A program made the translations under genes and the position numbers. A stretch of 42,952 bases of DNA from Dyella_A sp049445995 (GTDB lineage Bacteria > Pseudomonadota > Gammaproteobacteria > Xanthomonadales > Rhodanobacteraceae). The DNA is taken from contig NZ_JBMSDZ010000023.1 of assembly GCF_049445995.1 (NCBI RefSeq), forward strand, positions 1 through 42,952. Reading direction: 5' to 3'. Below are positions 35,456 through 42,952 of this stretch, piece by piece. Positions within the stretch are counted from its first letter, which is position 1. Each line of letters begins with the position of its first letter. Below the pieces are notes generated by a model that saw only the letters and a program-made list of their open reading frames with translations, was not told the DNA's origin and searched no databases.

Positions 35456-36694
35456 TCAGGCTTCATGCACCCACTGCGCGGCATCCCGCCCGGCCCGGCG
35501 GCCACTGGCAAGGCAGGCGGTGAGCAGGTAGCCGCCGGTCGGCGCCTCCCAGTCGAGCATCTCGCCGGCGCAGAACACGCCGGGGCGCGCGCGCAGCATC
35601 AGGCGCTCGTCCACCAGCGCCTCGAAACGCACGCCGCCGGCGGTGCTGATCGCCTCGGCGATCGGCCGCGGCGCGCGCAGGCGCAGGGGCAGCGCCTTGA
35701 TCAACCCGGCCAGCGCGATGTGGTTGGCCAGCGTGGCCTTGTCGGCCACTTCGAACACCAGCGCGCACTTGACGGCATCGAGCCCCGCGCGGCGGCGAAG
35801 CCAGTCGCCGATGCTGTGCTTGCCACGCGGCGCGCCCAGGCGCGACACCAGCGTGTCGAGCGGATGGCCCGGCGCCAGATCCAGCGTGAGCCGCGCCTCG
35901 CCACGCGCCACGATCTGATCGCGCAGCGCGGGGCCGATCGCGTAGACCAGGCTGCCCTCGATGCCGTACTGGCTGATCACGCATTCGCCCTGGCGCCGGT
36001 GCCGCCAGCCGTGGCGGTCGTGCCACTGCGCCACCACCGCCTTGAGCGGCGCGCCGGCGAAGCGGCTGGCCAGATGCTCGCCCCATGGGCACTCGAAGCC
36101 GCAGTTGGCCGGCGCGAGCGGCGCCGTGTCCACGCCGGCGGCCTGCAGGGTGGCCATCCAGGCACCGTCCGACCCCAGCTGCGGCCAACTGCCGCCGCCG
36201 AGCGCCAGCACGGCGGCGTCGACGCGCACGGTCGTCTCGCCGGACGGCGTGGCGAAGCGCAGCGCACCGTCGTCCCATCCCAGCCAGCGGTGGTGCATGT
36301 GGAAGCGCACGCCGTCGGCATGCAGCCGGCGCACCCAGCGACGCAGCAGCGGTGCGGCCTTCAGGTCGGCGGGAAACACCCGGCCGGAGCTGCCGACGAA
36401 GGTCTCCACGCCGAGCCCGCGCACCCACGCGCGCAGGGCATCGGCATCGAAATCGCGCAGCCAGCCGCCCACCTCGCCCGCGCGCTCGCCGTAGCGAGCG
36501 ACGAAATCGTCGAACCCCTCGCCGTGGGTGAGGTTCAGCCCGCCCTTGCCGGCGAGCAGGAACTTGCGGCCCACCGAGCCCATCGCGTCGTAGAGGTCCA
36601 CGCCGATGCCGGCGGCGCACAGTTGCTCGGCAGCCATGAGTCCGGCCGGCCCGCCGCCGATCACGGCGGCACGCGGTGGGGAGGATTCGATCAT
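35456..36694 (-). CDS. HI0933-like flavoprotein (TIGR03862 type)
   Basis: The product has 412 residues from the ATG at 36694; an ATG three codons upstream (36703) is possible. The N-terminal FAD Rossmann motif is VIGGGPAGLMAAEQL, followed by GRKFLLAGKGGLNLTHGE, VLALGGGSWPQLG and the C-terminal CAGEMLDWEAPTGGYLLTACLASG. These are hallmarks of the HI0933/BaiN family of NAD(P)/FAD oxidoreductases, whose substrate in most bacteria is unknown. It is divergent from the M28 peptidase gene. Confidence 0.87.
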   Translation of the reverse strand: MIESSPPRAAVIGGGPAGLMAAEQLCAAGIGVDLYDAMGSVGRKFLLAGKGGLNLTHGEGFDDFVARYGERAGEVGGWLRDFDADALRAWVRGLGVETFVGSSGRVFPADLKAAPLLRRWVRRLHADGVRFHMHHRWLGWDDGALRFATPSGETTVRVDAAVLALGGGSWPQLGSDGAWMATLQAAGVDTAPLAPANCGFECPWGEHLASRFAGAPLKAVVAQWHDRHGWRHRRQGECVISQYGIEGSLVYAIGPALRDQIVARGEARLTLDLAPGHPLDTLVSRLGAPRGKHSIGDWLRRRAGLDAVKCALVFEVADKATLANHIALAGLIKALPLRLRAPRPIAEAISTAGGVRFEALVDERLMLRARPGVFCAGEMLDWEAPTGGYLLTACLASGRRAGRDAAQWVHEA

Positions 36695-36805
36695 GCCGCG
36701 CATGGTCGCATGCCGAAGGTCGGGTGGTGCGCGGCGCGCGCCCTGCGCATACTCGGGCGATGCGCCATGCGCGCACCACCTGCTCGATCCACCGAGGTTC
36801 CGCCC

Positions 36806-38197
36806 ATGCCCCGACTCCGACTGCTGCTTTCCGCCGCCCTGCTCGCCGCCGCCAGCGGCGCTGTCGTCGCGCAGGATGCCGCGCAGCCGCGCGAACAGAC
36901 TTCCCTGCATGCGCTGGCCAGCGCACCGAGCGAAGTGCGCCTGCACGACACCATCGCCCGGCTGGTCGGCTTCGGCACCCGCCACACGCTGTCCGCTACC
37001 AAGTCCGACAAGCGCGGCATCGGTGCCGCGCGGCGCTGGGTGAAGGGGCAGTTCGAGGCGATCTCGCGCGACTGCGGCGGTTGCCTGGAGGTGGTCACGC
37101 CGTCGCAGGTGTTCACCGGCGAGCGGATTCCCAAGCCCACCGAAGTGATGGACGTGGTGGCGATCAAGCGCGGCAGCAGCGATCCGGACCGGGTCATCGT
37201 GATGAGCGGGCATCTCGACTCGCGCGTCACCGACATCATGAATGCGACCAGCGACGCCCCCGGCGCCAACGACGACGCCTCCGGCGTGGCCGCGCTGATG
37301 GAAGCGGCACGGCTGCTGTCGAGGCAGGACAACCGCGCCACCCTGGTCTTCGCCGCGCTGTCCGGCGAGGAACAGGGCCTGTACGGCGGCAAGGTGCTGG
37401 CCGATTACGCCGTGGCCCACGGCTGGCAGGTGGAGGCCGATCTCAACAACGACATCGTCGGCAACAGCCGCGGCCAGAACGGCGTGCGCGACAACACCAC
37501 CGTGCGCGTGTTCAGCGAAGGCACGCGCAGCACCGAGACGGCGAAGCAGGCGCGCATCCGCAACTACTTCGGCGGCGAAGTGGATTCCCCCTCGCGCAAC
37601 GTGGCGCGCTACATGGCCTCGATCGCCGACCAGTACCTGCCGGACCTGCGCGTGAAGATGGTCTATCGCACCGACCGCTACGGCCGCGGCGGCGACCAGG
37701 TGGAGTTCCTCAAGGCCGGCTATCCGGCGATCCGCGTCAGCGAGGGCCACGAGGACTACACCCGGCAGCACCAGGACCTGCGCACCGAGCACGGCATCCA
37801 TTACGGCGACACCATCGATGGCATCGATTTTTGCTACCTCGCCCGGGTCACCGCGCTCAATACCGCGACCATGGCCGCGATGGCCAATGCGCCGGCGCCG
37901 CCGACGGGGGTGAAGATCGAGGGCGCGCTGGCCACCGACACCACGGTGAGCTGGCACAAGGTGCCCGGCGCGGCCGGCTACCGCGTGCACTGGCGCGACA
38001 CCACCGCGCCGCGCTGGCAGTACGTGCGCGCGGTCGGTGACGTCGACAGGGCGGTAATCAGGGACGTGGTGATCGACGACTGGTTCTTCGGCGTGTCGGC
38101 GGTCTCGGCCGACGGCTACGAGAGCCCGGTGGTGTTCCCAGGTTCCTCCGGCAGCTTCGAGCGGCAGGCGCCGGAAGCGGCGCCCGCGGCGCAGTGA
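36806..38197 (+). CDS. secreted M28 metallopeptidase with Fn3-like tail
   Basis: The 463-residue protein has a signal peptide (RLLLSAALLAAASGAVVAQ). The di-zinc aminopeptidase core shows its ligands: MSGHLDSR (His, Asp), PGANDDASGVAALMEAARLL (Asp), SGEEQGLYG (catalytic Glu pair), NNDIVGN (Asp) and VSEGHEDYTRQHQ (His). Residues about 365-450 form a fibronectin type III-like domain (PPTGVKIEGALATDTTVSWH...YRVHWRDT). It is probably a periplasmic or secreted aminopeptidase and stands alone between a divergent and a convergent gene. Confidence 0.9.
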   Translation: MPRLRLLLSAALLAAASGAVVAQDAAQPREQTSLHALASAPSEVRLHDTIARLVGFGTRHTLSATKSDKRGIGAARRWVKGQFEAISRDCGGCLEVVTPSQVFTGERIPKPTEVMDVVAIKRGSSDPDRVIVMSGHLDSRVTDIMNATSDAPGANDDASGVAALMEAARLLSRQDNRATLVFAALSGEEQGLYGGKVLADYAVAHGWQVEADLNNDIVGNSRGQNGVRDNTTVRVFSEGTRSTETAKQARIRNYFGGEVDSPSRNVARYMASIADQYLPDLRVKMVYRTDRYGRGGDQVEFLKAGYPAIRVSEGHEDYTRQHQDLRTEHGIHYGDTIDGIDFCYLARVTALNTATMAAMANAPAPPTGVKIEGALATDTTVSWHKVPGAAGYRVHWRDTTAPRWQYVRAVGDVDRAVIRDVVIDDWFFGVSAVSADGYESPVVFPGSSGSFERQAPEAAPAAQ

Positions 38198-38222
38198 TCG
38201 TCCGCGGCGGGCGCCACCGGCG

Positions 38223-40928
38223 TCAGTCGCGCTGGAACGGCACCCGTTCGGGCATGTGCAGATAAAAGCCCTGCGCGAGATCCACCCCCATCTCGCGCAG
38301 CGCCTGCATCACCGCCCCGCTGCTTACCCACTCGGCCACCACGGTGAGCCCGATGCGGTGGCCGATGTCGGTGGCCGCGCGCACCATCGCGTGGCTCACC
38401 GGGTCGTCCAGCATGTCGTGGATGAAGCTGCCGTCGATCTTGATGATGTCCACCGGCAGGTTCTTCAGGTAGGCGAACGAGGACATGCCGGCGCCGAAGT
38501 CGTCCAGCGCCATCTTGCAGCCCACTGCGCGCAGCCGCTGCATGAAGCGCGCGACCTGCGAGAGGCGGCGCACCGCCACCGTCTCGGTGATCTCGAAGCA
38601 CACCCGGGCCGGATCGACCCGGTGCAGCGCCAGCAGCTCGATGATGCGATCGGCCAGCGCGTCATCTTCCACGCTGGCGCCGGAGAGATTGATGGTGGCC
38701 AGCTGCAGCGCGGTACCGGCCGGGTGCAACTGGTCGAAGTGCGACAGCGCGGTCTCGATCACCCAGCGGTCGATCGTGGGCATCAGGCCGTAACGCTCGG
38801 CCGCGGGCATGAAGGCGCCGGGCAGCACCAGGTGACCGTTGTCGTCGCGAAAGCGCAGCAGCAGCTCGATGTGCACGCCGTCACCCGCGTGCGCCACCAG
38901 CGGCCTCAGCTCCTGGTAGGTCAGCAGCAGGCGCCCTTGCTCGGCCGCCCAGCGCAGCCGGTTGGCCCACTCCATCTCGCTGCGCCGACGCGCGGTTTCG
39001 TCGTCGTGCTCGGAGTAGAAGTGCACGCGGTTGCGGCCCAGCTCCTTGGCCATGTAGCAGGCGGTGTCGGCCTGCGCGAACAGCTCGTGCAGGTGCGCAC
39101 CGGGCCGGTCGATCAATACGCCGCCGACGCTGGCGCTGATCGAGTAGCTGCGCTGCTCCCACATGAACACGTAGCTGTCGATACGCGCGCGCAGCCGCTC
39201 GGCCACCGCCTCGGCCGCGTCCCGCGTGGCCACCTCCGGCAGCAGCACGCCGAACTCGTCGCCGCCGAGCCGCGCCAGCACGTCGTGCCGCGCCAGCTGC
39301 TCGCGCATCAGCATCGCCAGCTGGGCCAGCAACTGGTCGCCGGCCATGTGGCCGGAGGTGTCGTTGATCAGCTTGAACTGGTCCAGGTCGATATAGAGCA
39401 GGGCCGCGACCGGCGCACCGTCGGCCACCGCCGCCATCGCCGCGGCGAGCCGCCGCTCGAACTCGCGCCGGTTGTACAGATCGGTGAGCGTGTCGTGGCT
39501 GGCCTGATGGCTGAGCCGCTCGTTGAGCTGGCGCTGCTCGGTGATGTCGGCGGCCACCAGCAGCAGCTTGGGCACGCCATCGAGCTCCACCCGCGCGATC
39601 GACACGCTGGCCCAGAACTGCAGGCCGCGCCCGTCGCGGAGCAAGGCATCGACGCAACCGACCTGCTCGCCCTGCGGATCGCGCAGCCAGCGCCGGATCG
39701 CCGGGGCGTCGAACATGTCCTGCAGCGTGCGCCCGACCAGGCTTTCGCCGAGCCGGTCGCGCGAGGCCTGGTTGGCGTAGGTGACGCGACCGTCGGCGGC
39801 GTCGGCCAGCACCACCAGCGCCGGCAGCAGCTCGTTGAGCGCGCGGAAGCGTTCCTCGCTCTCGCGGTAGCGATGGCTCATGCGCCAGCCCAGCTCCACC
39901 GCCCGGCGCTGGGTGCCGGCCACCGACCACACCAGCAGCGCCAGCAGCAGCGTGATCAGCAGGCCCGACGGCAGCAGCGATTGCGACCAGCCGAACGTCG
40001 GCTCCGGCTGCATCCGGTAGCGCATGACCACCCGCCAGACGCGGCCGCCGTAGTGCAGGTCGCGGGTGAAGTCGCCGCCACCGGCGATCGTCGCCGCAGG
40101 CTGCGAATCGAACAGCGGCCGGGGCGCTGCGGTCACGTCGCTGACCTCCACGTGCAGGCGCTGGAGCGCATCGGGGCTGAAGGCGCTGCCCACCCACTCG
40201 GACACCCGGAACGAGGCCGCGATGGAGCCGACCAGTCGGGCACTGCGCTCGGCTGCCGACGCCGGCGGCGTGCCCTCGCTGTAGATCGGCAGCCGCAGCG
40301 TGACGCCCAGGATGGGTCGCCCCGCCGCGTCGGTCTGCACCAGCTCGAACGGTGCGGTCAGGCTGGACTGGTTGCTGTCGCGCGCGGCCACCAGCGCGGC
40401 CAGGTTGCGCGCCTGCTTGGTGATGTCGAGCCCGAGCAGGCGCTCGTTGCCGGCCAGCGGCTGCACGCGGCGGGTGATATAGCGCTCCTGGCCGTCCGGG
40501 CCGATCTCGCGCTGCGCGTAGGCCAGCGCGATCAGGCTGGGAAACAAGTCGCGCGGACGCAGGTTCTGGTAGAAGTGCGCGAAGTCCGCCCCGGTGACGT
40601 CGTCCGAGGCGATATACAGCGTCTGCAGCGCGCGCATCAGCAGCTCCGAGGAGGCCATCCGCGCCTGCAGCGCCGCATAGTTCTTGTCGGCCAGCTGCTG
40701 CATGGCGGCGCGATCGGCGGCCTGCTGGCGCACGCGCTGCTGGTGGTGCAACAGCAGCGTGAGGCCGACGCCCAGCAGCAGGGTGAGCAGCACCCAGAAC
40801 CATGTCCGCGACCCCTGCGGCGGACGGGTGGCCATGCCGTCCGTGGTGACGGCGGGCAGTGAGGCCTGGCTGGGCAGGGACGAAGCAGGTAGCTGGCTCA
40901 AGCGGTTGTCCGTGTTGCCGGCGGGCAC
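38223..40928 (-). CDS. CHASE-PAS-GGDEF-EAL membrane signalling protein
   Basis: The 901-residue protein acts in cyclic-di-GMP turnover. The layout is membrane helix 1 (43-60), a periplasmic CHASE domain (about 110-300), helix 2 (about 323-345), PAS (about 370-480), GGDEF (motif GGDEF at 555-559) and EAL (about 660-895). The EAL motif reads ELL at 688, but EITET, LDDFGAG, IKIDGSF and the AEW Glu are kept. The RxxD inhibitory site reads AxxD. Activity of both domains is plausible but unproven. The GTG at 40928 has no clear ribosome site; the ATG at 40835 is an alternative. Confidence 0.9.
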   Translation of the reverse strand: MPAGNTDNRLSQLPASSLPSQASLPAVTTDGMATRPPQGSRTWFWVLLTLLLGVGLTLLLHHQQRVRQQAADRAAMQQLADKNYAALQARMASSELLMRALQTLYIASDDVTGADFAHFYQNLRPRDLFPSLIALAYAQREIGPDGQERYITRRVQPLAGNERLLGLDITKQARNLAALVAARDSNQSSLTAPFELVQTDAAGRPILGVTLRLPIYSEGTPPASAAERSARLVGSIAASFRVSEWVGSAFSPDALQRLHVEVSDVTAAPRPLFDSQPAATIAGGGDFTRDLHYGGRVWRVVMRYRMQPEPTFGWSQSLLPSGLLITLLLALLVWSVAGTQRRAVELGWRMSHRYRESEERFRALNELLPALVVLADAADGRVTYANQASRDRLGESLVGRTLQDMFDAPAIRRWLRDPQGEQVGCVDALLRDGRGLQFWASVSIARVELDGVPKLLLVAADITEQRQLNERLSHQASHDTLTDLYNRREFERRLAAAMAAVADGAPVAALLYIDLDQFKLINDTSGHMAGDQLLAQLAMLMREQLARHDVLARLGGDEFGVLLPEVATRDAAEAVAERLRARIDSYVFMWEQRSYSISASVGGVLIDRPGAHLHELFAQADTACYMAKELGRNRVHFYSEHDDETARRRSEMEWANRLRWAAEQGRLLLTYQELRPLVAHAGDGVHIELLLRFRDDNGHLVLPGAFMPAAERYGLMPTIDRWVIETALSHFDQLHPAGTALQLATINLSGASVEDDALADRIIELLALHRVDPARVCFEITETVAVRRLSQVARFMQRLRAVGCKMALDDFGAGMSSFAYLKNLPVDIIKIDGSFIHDMLDDPVSHAMVRAATDIGHRIGLTVVAEWVSSGAVMQALREMGVDLAQGFYLHMPERVPFQRD

Positions 40929-41093
40929 TGCCGGCTATCTGAGCACATCAGACCCGCGCGCGCAGTACGGTTTTGTGAGGTGGCGCGGAGGTGGCGCACC
41001 GCCTGGGCACTGCCTGCGCGCTCTACTACGGCCGCAGCGGCACCCTTACGACTACGACGCGGCACTGTGAGCGGCTCTGGAAGTGCTGTTTCT

Positions 41094-41285
41094 TTAGAAG
41101 CAGCAACTAAAGAAGAAGAACCCGTGTTCGTGTTCCACCAGCCGCGAGGGGTGCAGCTTCACCTGCGTGTCGCCCCAGCCCACAGCCTCGCGCAGCTCGC
41201 GCCGGGTGAAGCGCGCGGCGTCGCGTGGGATCGCCTGCGCAGCGCTCCGGACCCTGACCAGCTTCAGCAGGCGCCGCGTCTGCAC
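41094..41285 (-). pseudogene. remnant of a mobile-element primase/HTH protein
   Basis: The fragment IPRDAARFTRRELREAVGWG followed by DTQVKLHPSRLVEHEH resembles the winged-helix segment seen near the end of primase-like proteins on mobile elements. The frame starts at a GTG, then runs into a meaningless tail (FFFFSCCF). No primase core is present around it. The inverted repeat TTCTTTAG-N9-CTAAAGAA (41090-41114) lies at its end. The rest of the 40929-41329 gap shows no other gene. Confidence 0.4.
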
Positions 41286-41297
41286 TATAGTGTCTAT
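41263..41297 (+). promoter_or_regulatory. predicted promoter and operator of the XRE-toxin module
   Basis: TTCAGC (41263-41268) and TATAGT (41286-41291) are 17 bases apart. The palindrome ATAG-TGT-CTAT (41287-41297) overlaps the -10. It lies 33 bases before the XRE gene start, a position suited to autorepression. Confidence 0.45.
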
Positions 41298-41329
41298 GCA
41301 AGCCGGTACTTTTGAGAGGTACCCCTACC

Positions 41330-41761
41330 ATGCCGCTGTCGCCCGTTCGTGTCGTGCTGGACATGGCCAACTTCGCCGAGCGGCCGCGCACCCTGCGCAG
41401 CCAACGCAACATCAACCAGACCCGCTTCGCCGAGTTGCTCGGGGTCAGCCCGCGCGTTTACAACCGCTGGGAGACCGGCGACGCCGTCCCGCACTTCGAT
41501 ACCGTGGTCAGGATCGCCCAGGCGCTGGACGTGAGTCTGGACACACTGGCCGGCCGCACCGAACCGGCCGACCACGGCCTGCTGCGCAACCCCGAGCTGC
41601 ACCAGCTCTACCGGCAGGTGGACGAACTGCCCGACGAGGACCAGCAGGCGCTGATTCTGGTCATAGACCGTTTGATCAAGTCCTCGCGCGTCAGCCGCGC
41701 CGTCGGCGCCACGCCCGCACGGCGGCCGCGCAGCCACCCCCGGGCGCAGGCCCGCAGCTAA
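41330..41761 (+). CDS. XRE-family regulator
   Basis: The 143-residue protein starts at the ATG at 41330, nine bases after GAGAGGT. Residues about 18-72 are an HTH_3 domain (LRSQRNINQTRFAELLGVSP, then RVYNRWETGDAVPHFDTVVR). The C-terminal part, ELHQLYRQVDELPDEDQQAL, is a short helical region common in phage-like repressors. A Pro/Arg-rich tail follows. It is 11 bases ahead of the antitoxin gene and probably controls the toxin-antitoxin unit. Confidence 0.8.
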   Translation: MPLSPVRVVLDMANFAERPRTLRSQRNINQTRFAELLGVSPRVYNRWETGDAVPHFDTVVRIAQALDVSLDTLAGRTEPADHGLLRNPELHQLYRQVDELPDEDQQALILVIDRLIKSSRVSRAVGATPARRPRSHPRAQARS

Positions 41762-41772
41762 GAGAGAACCCC

Positions 41773-41979
41773 ATGCCCGCCCCGCAACCCGTCAATACGG
41801 TCGTCGAGAAGCTCCGCCGTCTGCCGCCCGAGCGGGTCGCCGAGGTCGAGGACTTCATCGATTTCCTCGCCAGCCGCGACACCGATCGCGGCCTGGTTCG
41901 CGCTGCGCAAGCCGCCAGCACCCCCGCCCTGCAAACGCTCTGGGACAACGCCGACGATGCCGCCTATGACCGGCTGTGA
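41773..41979 (+). CDS. antitoxin candidate
   Basis: The 68-residue protein begins with VVEKLRRLPPERVAEVEDFIDFL, the helical pattern of DUF2281/VapB-like antitoxins. It ends with an acidic/aromatic tail (LWDNADDAAYDRL) of the kind that wraps a toxin. GAGAG precedes the ATG. It overlaps the toxin start by 14-23 bases, typical of type II modules. Confidence 0.75.
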   Translation: MPAPQPVNTVVEKLRRLPPERVAEVEDFIDFLASRDTDRGLVRAAQAASTPALQTLWDNADDAAYDRL

Positions 41980-42307
41980 GTTCGGCGATGTCGTCCTGGT
42001 GCGGTTCCCGTTCACCGATCAGGTCGGCGCCAAGCAGCGCCCGGCAGTGGTCATCAGCCGCACCGAGTATCAGCGGCAACGCCCCGACGTGATCCTGCTC
42101 GCGATCACCAGCCAGGTACGGCCGGCGTTAGGGTTTGGCGAAGCGCTGATTGCCGACTGGCAGGCCGCCGGCCTGCTCAAGCCCTCCGTGCTCAAGCCGA
42201 TCGTGTTCACCGCCGAGCAGGCCCTGCTCCGCAAGACGCTCGGCCGGTTGCAGGCCGGTGACCGGCAGACGCTGCATCAACTGCTGCACACGCTGCTCGG
42301 CGAGTGA
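41957..42307 (+). CDS. MazF/PemK-family toxin
   Basis: The product has 116 residues from 41957, or 113 from the ATG at 41966. FGDVVLVRFPFTDQVGAKQR followed by PAVVIS is the MazF/PemK signature, then VILLAITSQVR and LLKPSVLKPIVFTAEQALL. Family members are mRNA endoribonucleases. It overlaps the antitoxin gene, supporting a type II toxin-antitoxin pair. Confidence 0.88.
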   Translation: MPPMTGCEFGDVVLVRFPFTDQVGAKQRPAVVISRTEYQRQRPDVILLAITSQVRPALGFGEALIADWQAAGLLKPSVLKPIVFTAEQALLRKTLGRLQAGDRQTLHQLLHTLLGE

Positions 42308-42340
42308 GCGCAGCGGCTAAAAGAGAACCCGCCAGACGCA

Positions 42341-42368
42341 ACAAGGCCCGCAGCGATGCGGGCCTTGT
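42341..42368 (+). terminator. hairpin after the toxin gene
   Basis: ACAAGGCCCGCA (42341-42352) pairs perfectly with TGCGGGCCTTGT (42357-42368) over a GCGA tetraloop, giving a 12-bp stem 34 bases after the toxin stop. Only a weak T-run follows. Confidence 0.65.
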
Positions 42369-42412
42369 GCTTCGGGGCGCGGGTTAATTGCCTACGTCCC
42401 TGAGGTTTCCCT

Positions 42413-42862
42413 TTACTCTACCCTACGGGACCTCTCAAATATGAAAGCCGGCTCATAATCGTGACCAAAAACCAGTGCACTCTTCGCATCGGGTAAATGC
42501 TGTTCCAGCCACGCCTCCCAGCCTCGAATAACTTCGGCTGACCCTGGCGATGATGTCGCGCAACGCTCGTATCCTCGTGATTCTAAAAAGCGGAGCCCAG
42601 CATCGGCATCCGGCAGAACAACTGCCATGCGATAACCCGCTTGCGCCTGCTTCCCAAACTTCACCATTGCATTAGTAGCGATGCCATGTTTTAGATCAAT
42701 TCGCTCCGACACTCGCGGATTTTCGTCAACGGACGTGACTTCTCCTCTCAAAAGCACCACAGAATCCCCCGTCGCCAGCGCATCATTCAAAAGCGCTTGG
42801 TAGAACCTGATTCCGTGAGCTCGTTCGGTCGGATCCATGCTGCGCTTGGGTTCCGCCCTCAT
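42413..42862 (-). CDS. hypothetical protein of lower GC content
   Basis: The product has 149 residues from 42862, or 141 from the ATG at 42838. I do not recognise a family. Visible features are ERAHGIRFYQALLNDALATG at the start, a VVLLRGEVTSVDEN strand pattern, YRMAVVLPDADAGLRFLESRG, and the C-terminal SALVFGHDYEPAFIFER. It has no signal peptide or membrane segment. Codon use is clearly less GC-rich than the rest of the window, suggesting recent transfer. The inverted repeat TTCACCC-TAT-GGGTGAA lies just upstream (about 42869-42885). Confidence 0.65.
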   Translation of the reverse strand: MRAEPKRSMDPTERAHGIRFYQALLNDALATGDSVVLLRGEVTSVDENPRVSERIDLKHGIATNAMVKFGKQAQAGYRMAVVLPDADAGLRFLESRGYERCATSSPGSAEVIRGWEAWLEQHLPDAKSALVFGHDYEPAFIFERSRRVE

Positions 42863-42952
42863 GCCGGGTTCACCCTATGGGTGAAGATGCTGTTTCGACA
42901 TTCCGCGCACTTCGCGTCGCGCATTTAGCCGTTTATACTTCCATATCAATCT

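Noticed and set aside
34904..36805. Long upstream extension of the M28 peptidase frame
   Set aside because: It overlaps dbpA and the antisense of the flavoprotein; a signal peptide begins exactly at 36806.
36695..37990. N-terminal extension of the HI0933-like flavoprotein to 844 residues
   Set aside because: The extension is antisense to the M28 peptidase; the Rossmann motif begins right after the ATG at 36694.
38256..40862. An 868-codon plus-strand frame opposite the GGDEF-EAL gene
   Set aside because: The sequence is low in hydrophobic residues and shows no motif; the minus strand carries intact CHASE, PAS, GGDEF and EAL motifs.
41094..41285. A functional 63-residue DNA-binding protein
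   Set aside because: The match covers only the middle; the C-terminus is a nonsense Phe/Cys run and no other part of the presumed primase is present.
42341..42368. tRNA or small RNA gene
   Set aside because: It is only one perfect 12-bp hairpin with a GCGA loop, no cloverleaf arms; terminator-like use fits better.

Overview
The window reads as a chromosomal segment of a high-GC gammaproteobacterium, most likely Xanthomonadales (Lysobacterales), perhaps Rhodanobacteraceae. This rests on the strong GC bias, the gene set (gltBD, tatABC, hemH, an EnvC/CtpA pair, yadGH, rluF-dbpA, a CHASE-GGDEF-EAL protein) and the many short palindromic repeats with GTAG/CTAC ends or GAAA/GTTC loops. The taxonomic call is inference. 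I saw no rRNA, tRNA or CRISPR array.

Layout. 1-4.9 kb: a possible ychJ remnant, ligB (minus), an NRDE/TANGO2 protein (minus) and a secreted EreA/ChaN-like protein (plus). 4.9-11.2 kb: glutamate synthase gltB-gltD (minus), with a nested repeat element between the two genes and a structured leader before gltB. 11.4-14.2 kb: an EnvC-type murein hydrolase activator and a carboxy-terminal processing protease (plus), separated by a 165-bp inverted-repeat element. 14.2-16.6 kb: three tandem REP elements, tatABC and a SYLF lipoprotein-like gene (minus). 16.7-18.7 kb: hemH and an alpha/beta hydrolase (plus).

19.0-24.1 kb holds the most unusual unit. It is a seven-gene minus-strand operon in which every gene junction overlaps by 1-4 bases: two related membrane proteins, a small XRE repressor, a secreted TAP-like peptidase, a 56-residue membrane protein, and a NatA/NatB-like ABC exporter. 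Its promoter lies between two 18-bp inverted operator-like arms. 24.3-29.3 kb is a divergent chaperone-usher fimbrial operon with two secreted subunits, one carrying seven in-frame GGCAAC repeats. Its usher ends in two carboxypeptidase-regulatory-like (Cna-B-like) beta domains.

29.9-34.9 kb: ferredoxin-NADP reductase, the yadG-yadH ABC exporter, rluF and dbpA; the last two both act on the peptidyl-transferase region of 23S rRNA. 35.0-40.9 kb: a small secreted peptide, an HI0933-like flavoprotein, an M28 peptidase with an Fn3-like tail, and a CHASE-PAS-GGDEF-EAL protein. From 41 kb the sequence looks like the edge of a variable region: a primase/HTH remnant, an XRE regulator, an antitoxin, a MazF/PemK toxin, and an unrecognised gene of visibly lower GC.
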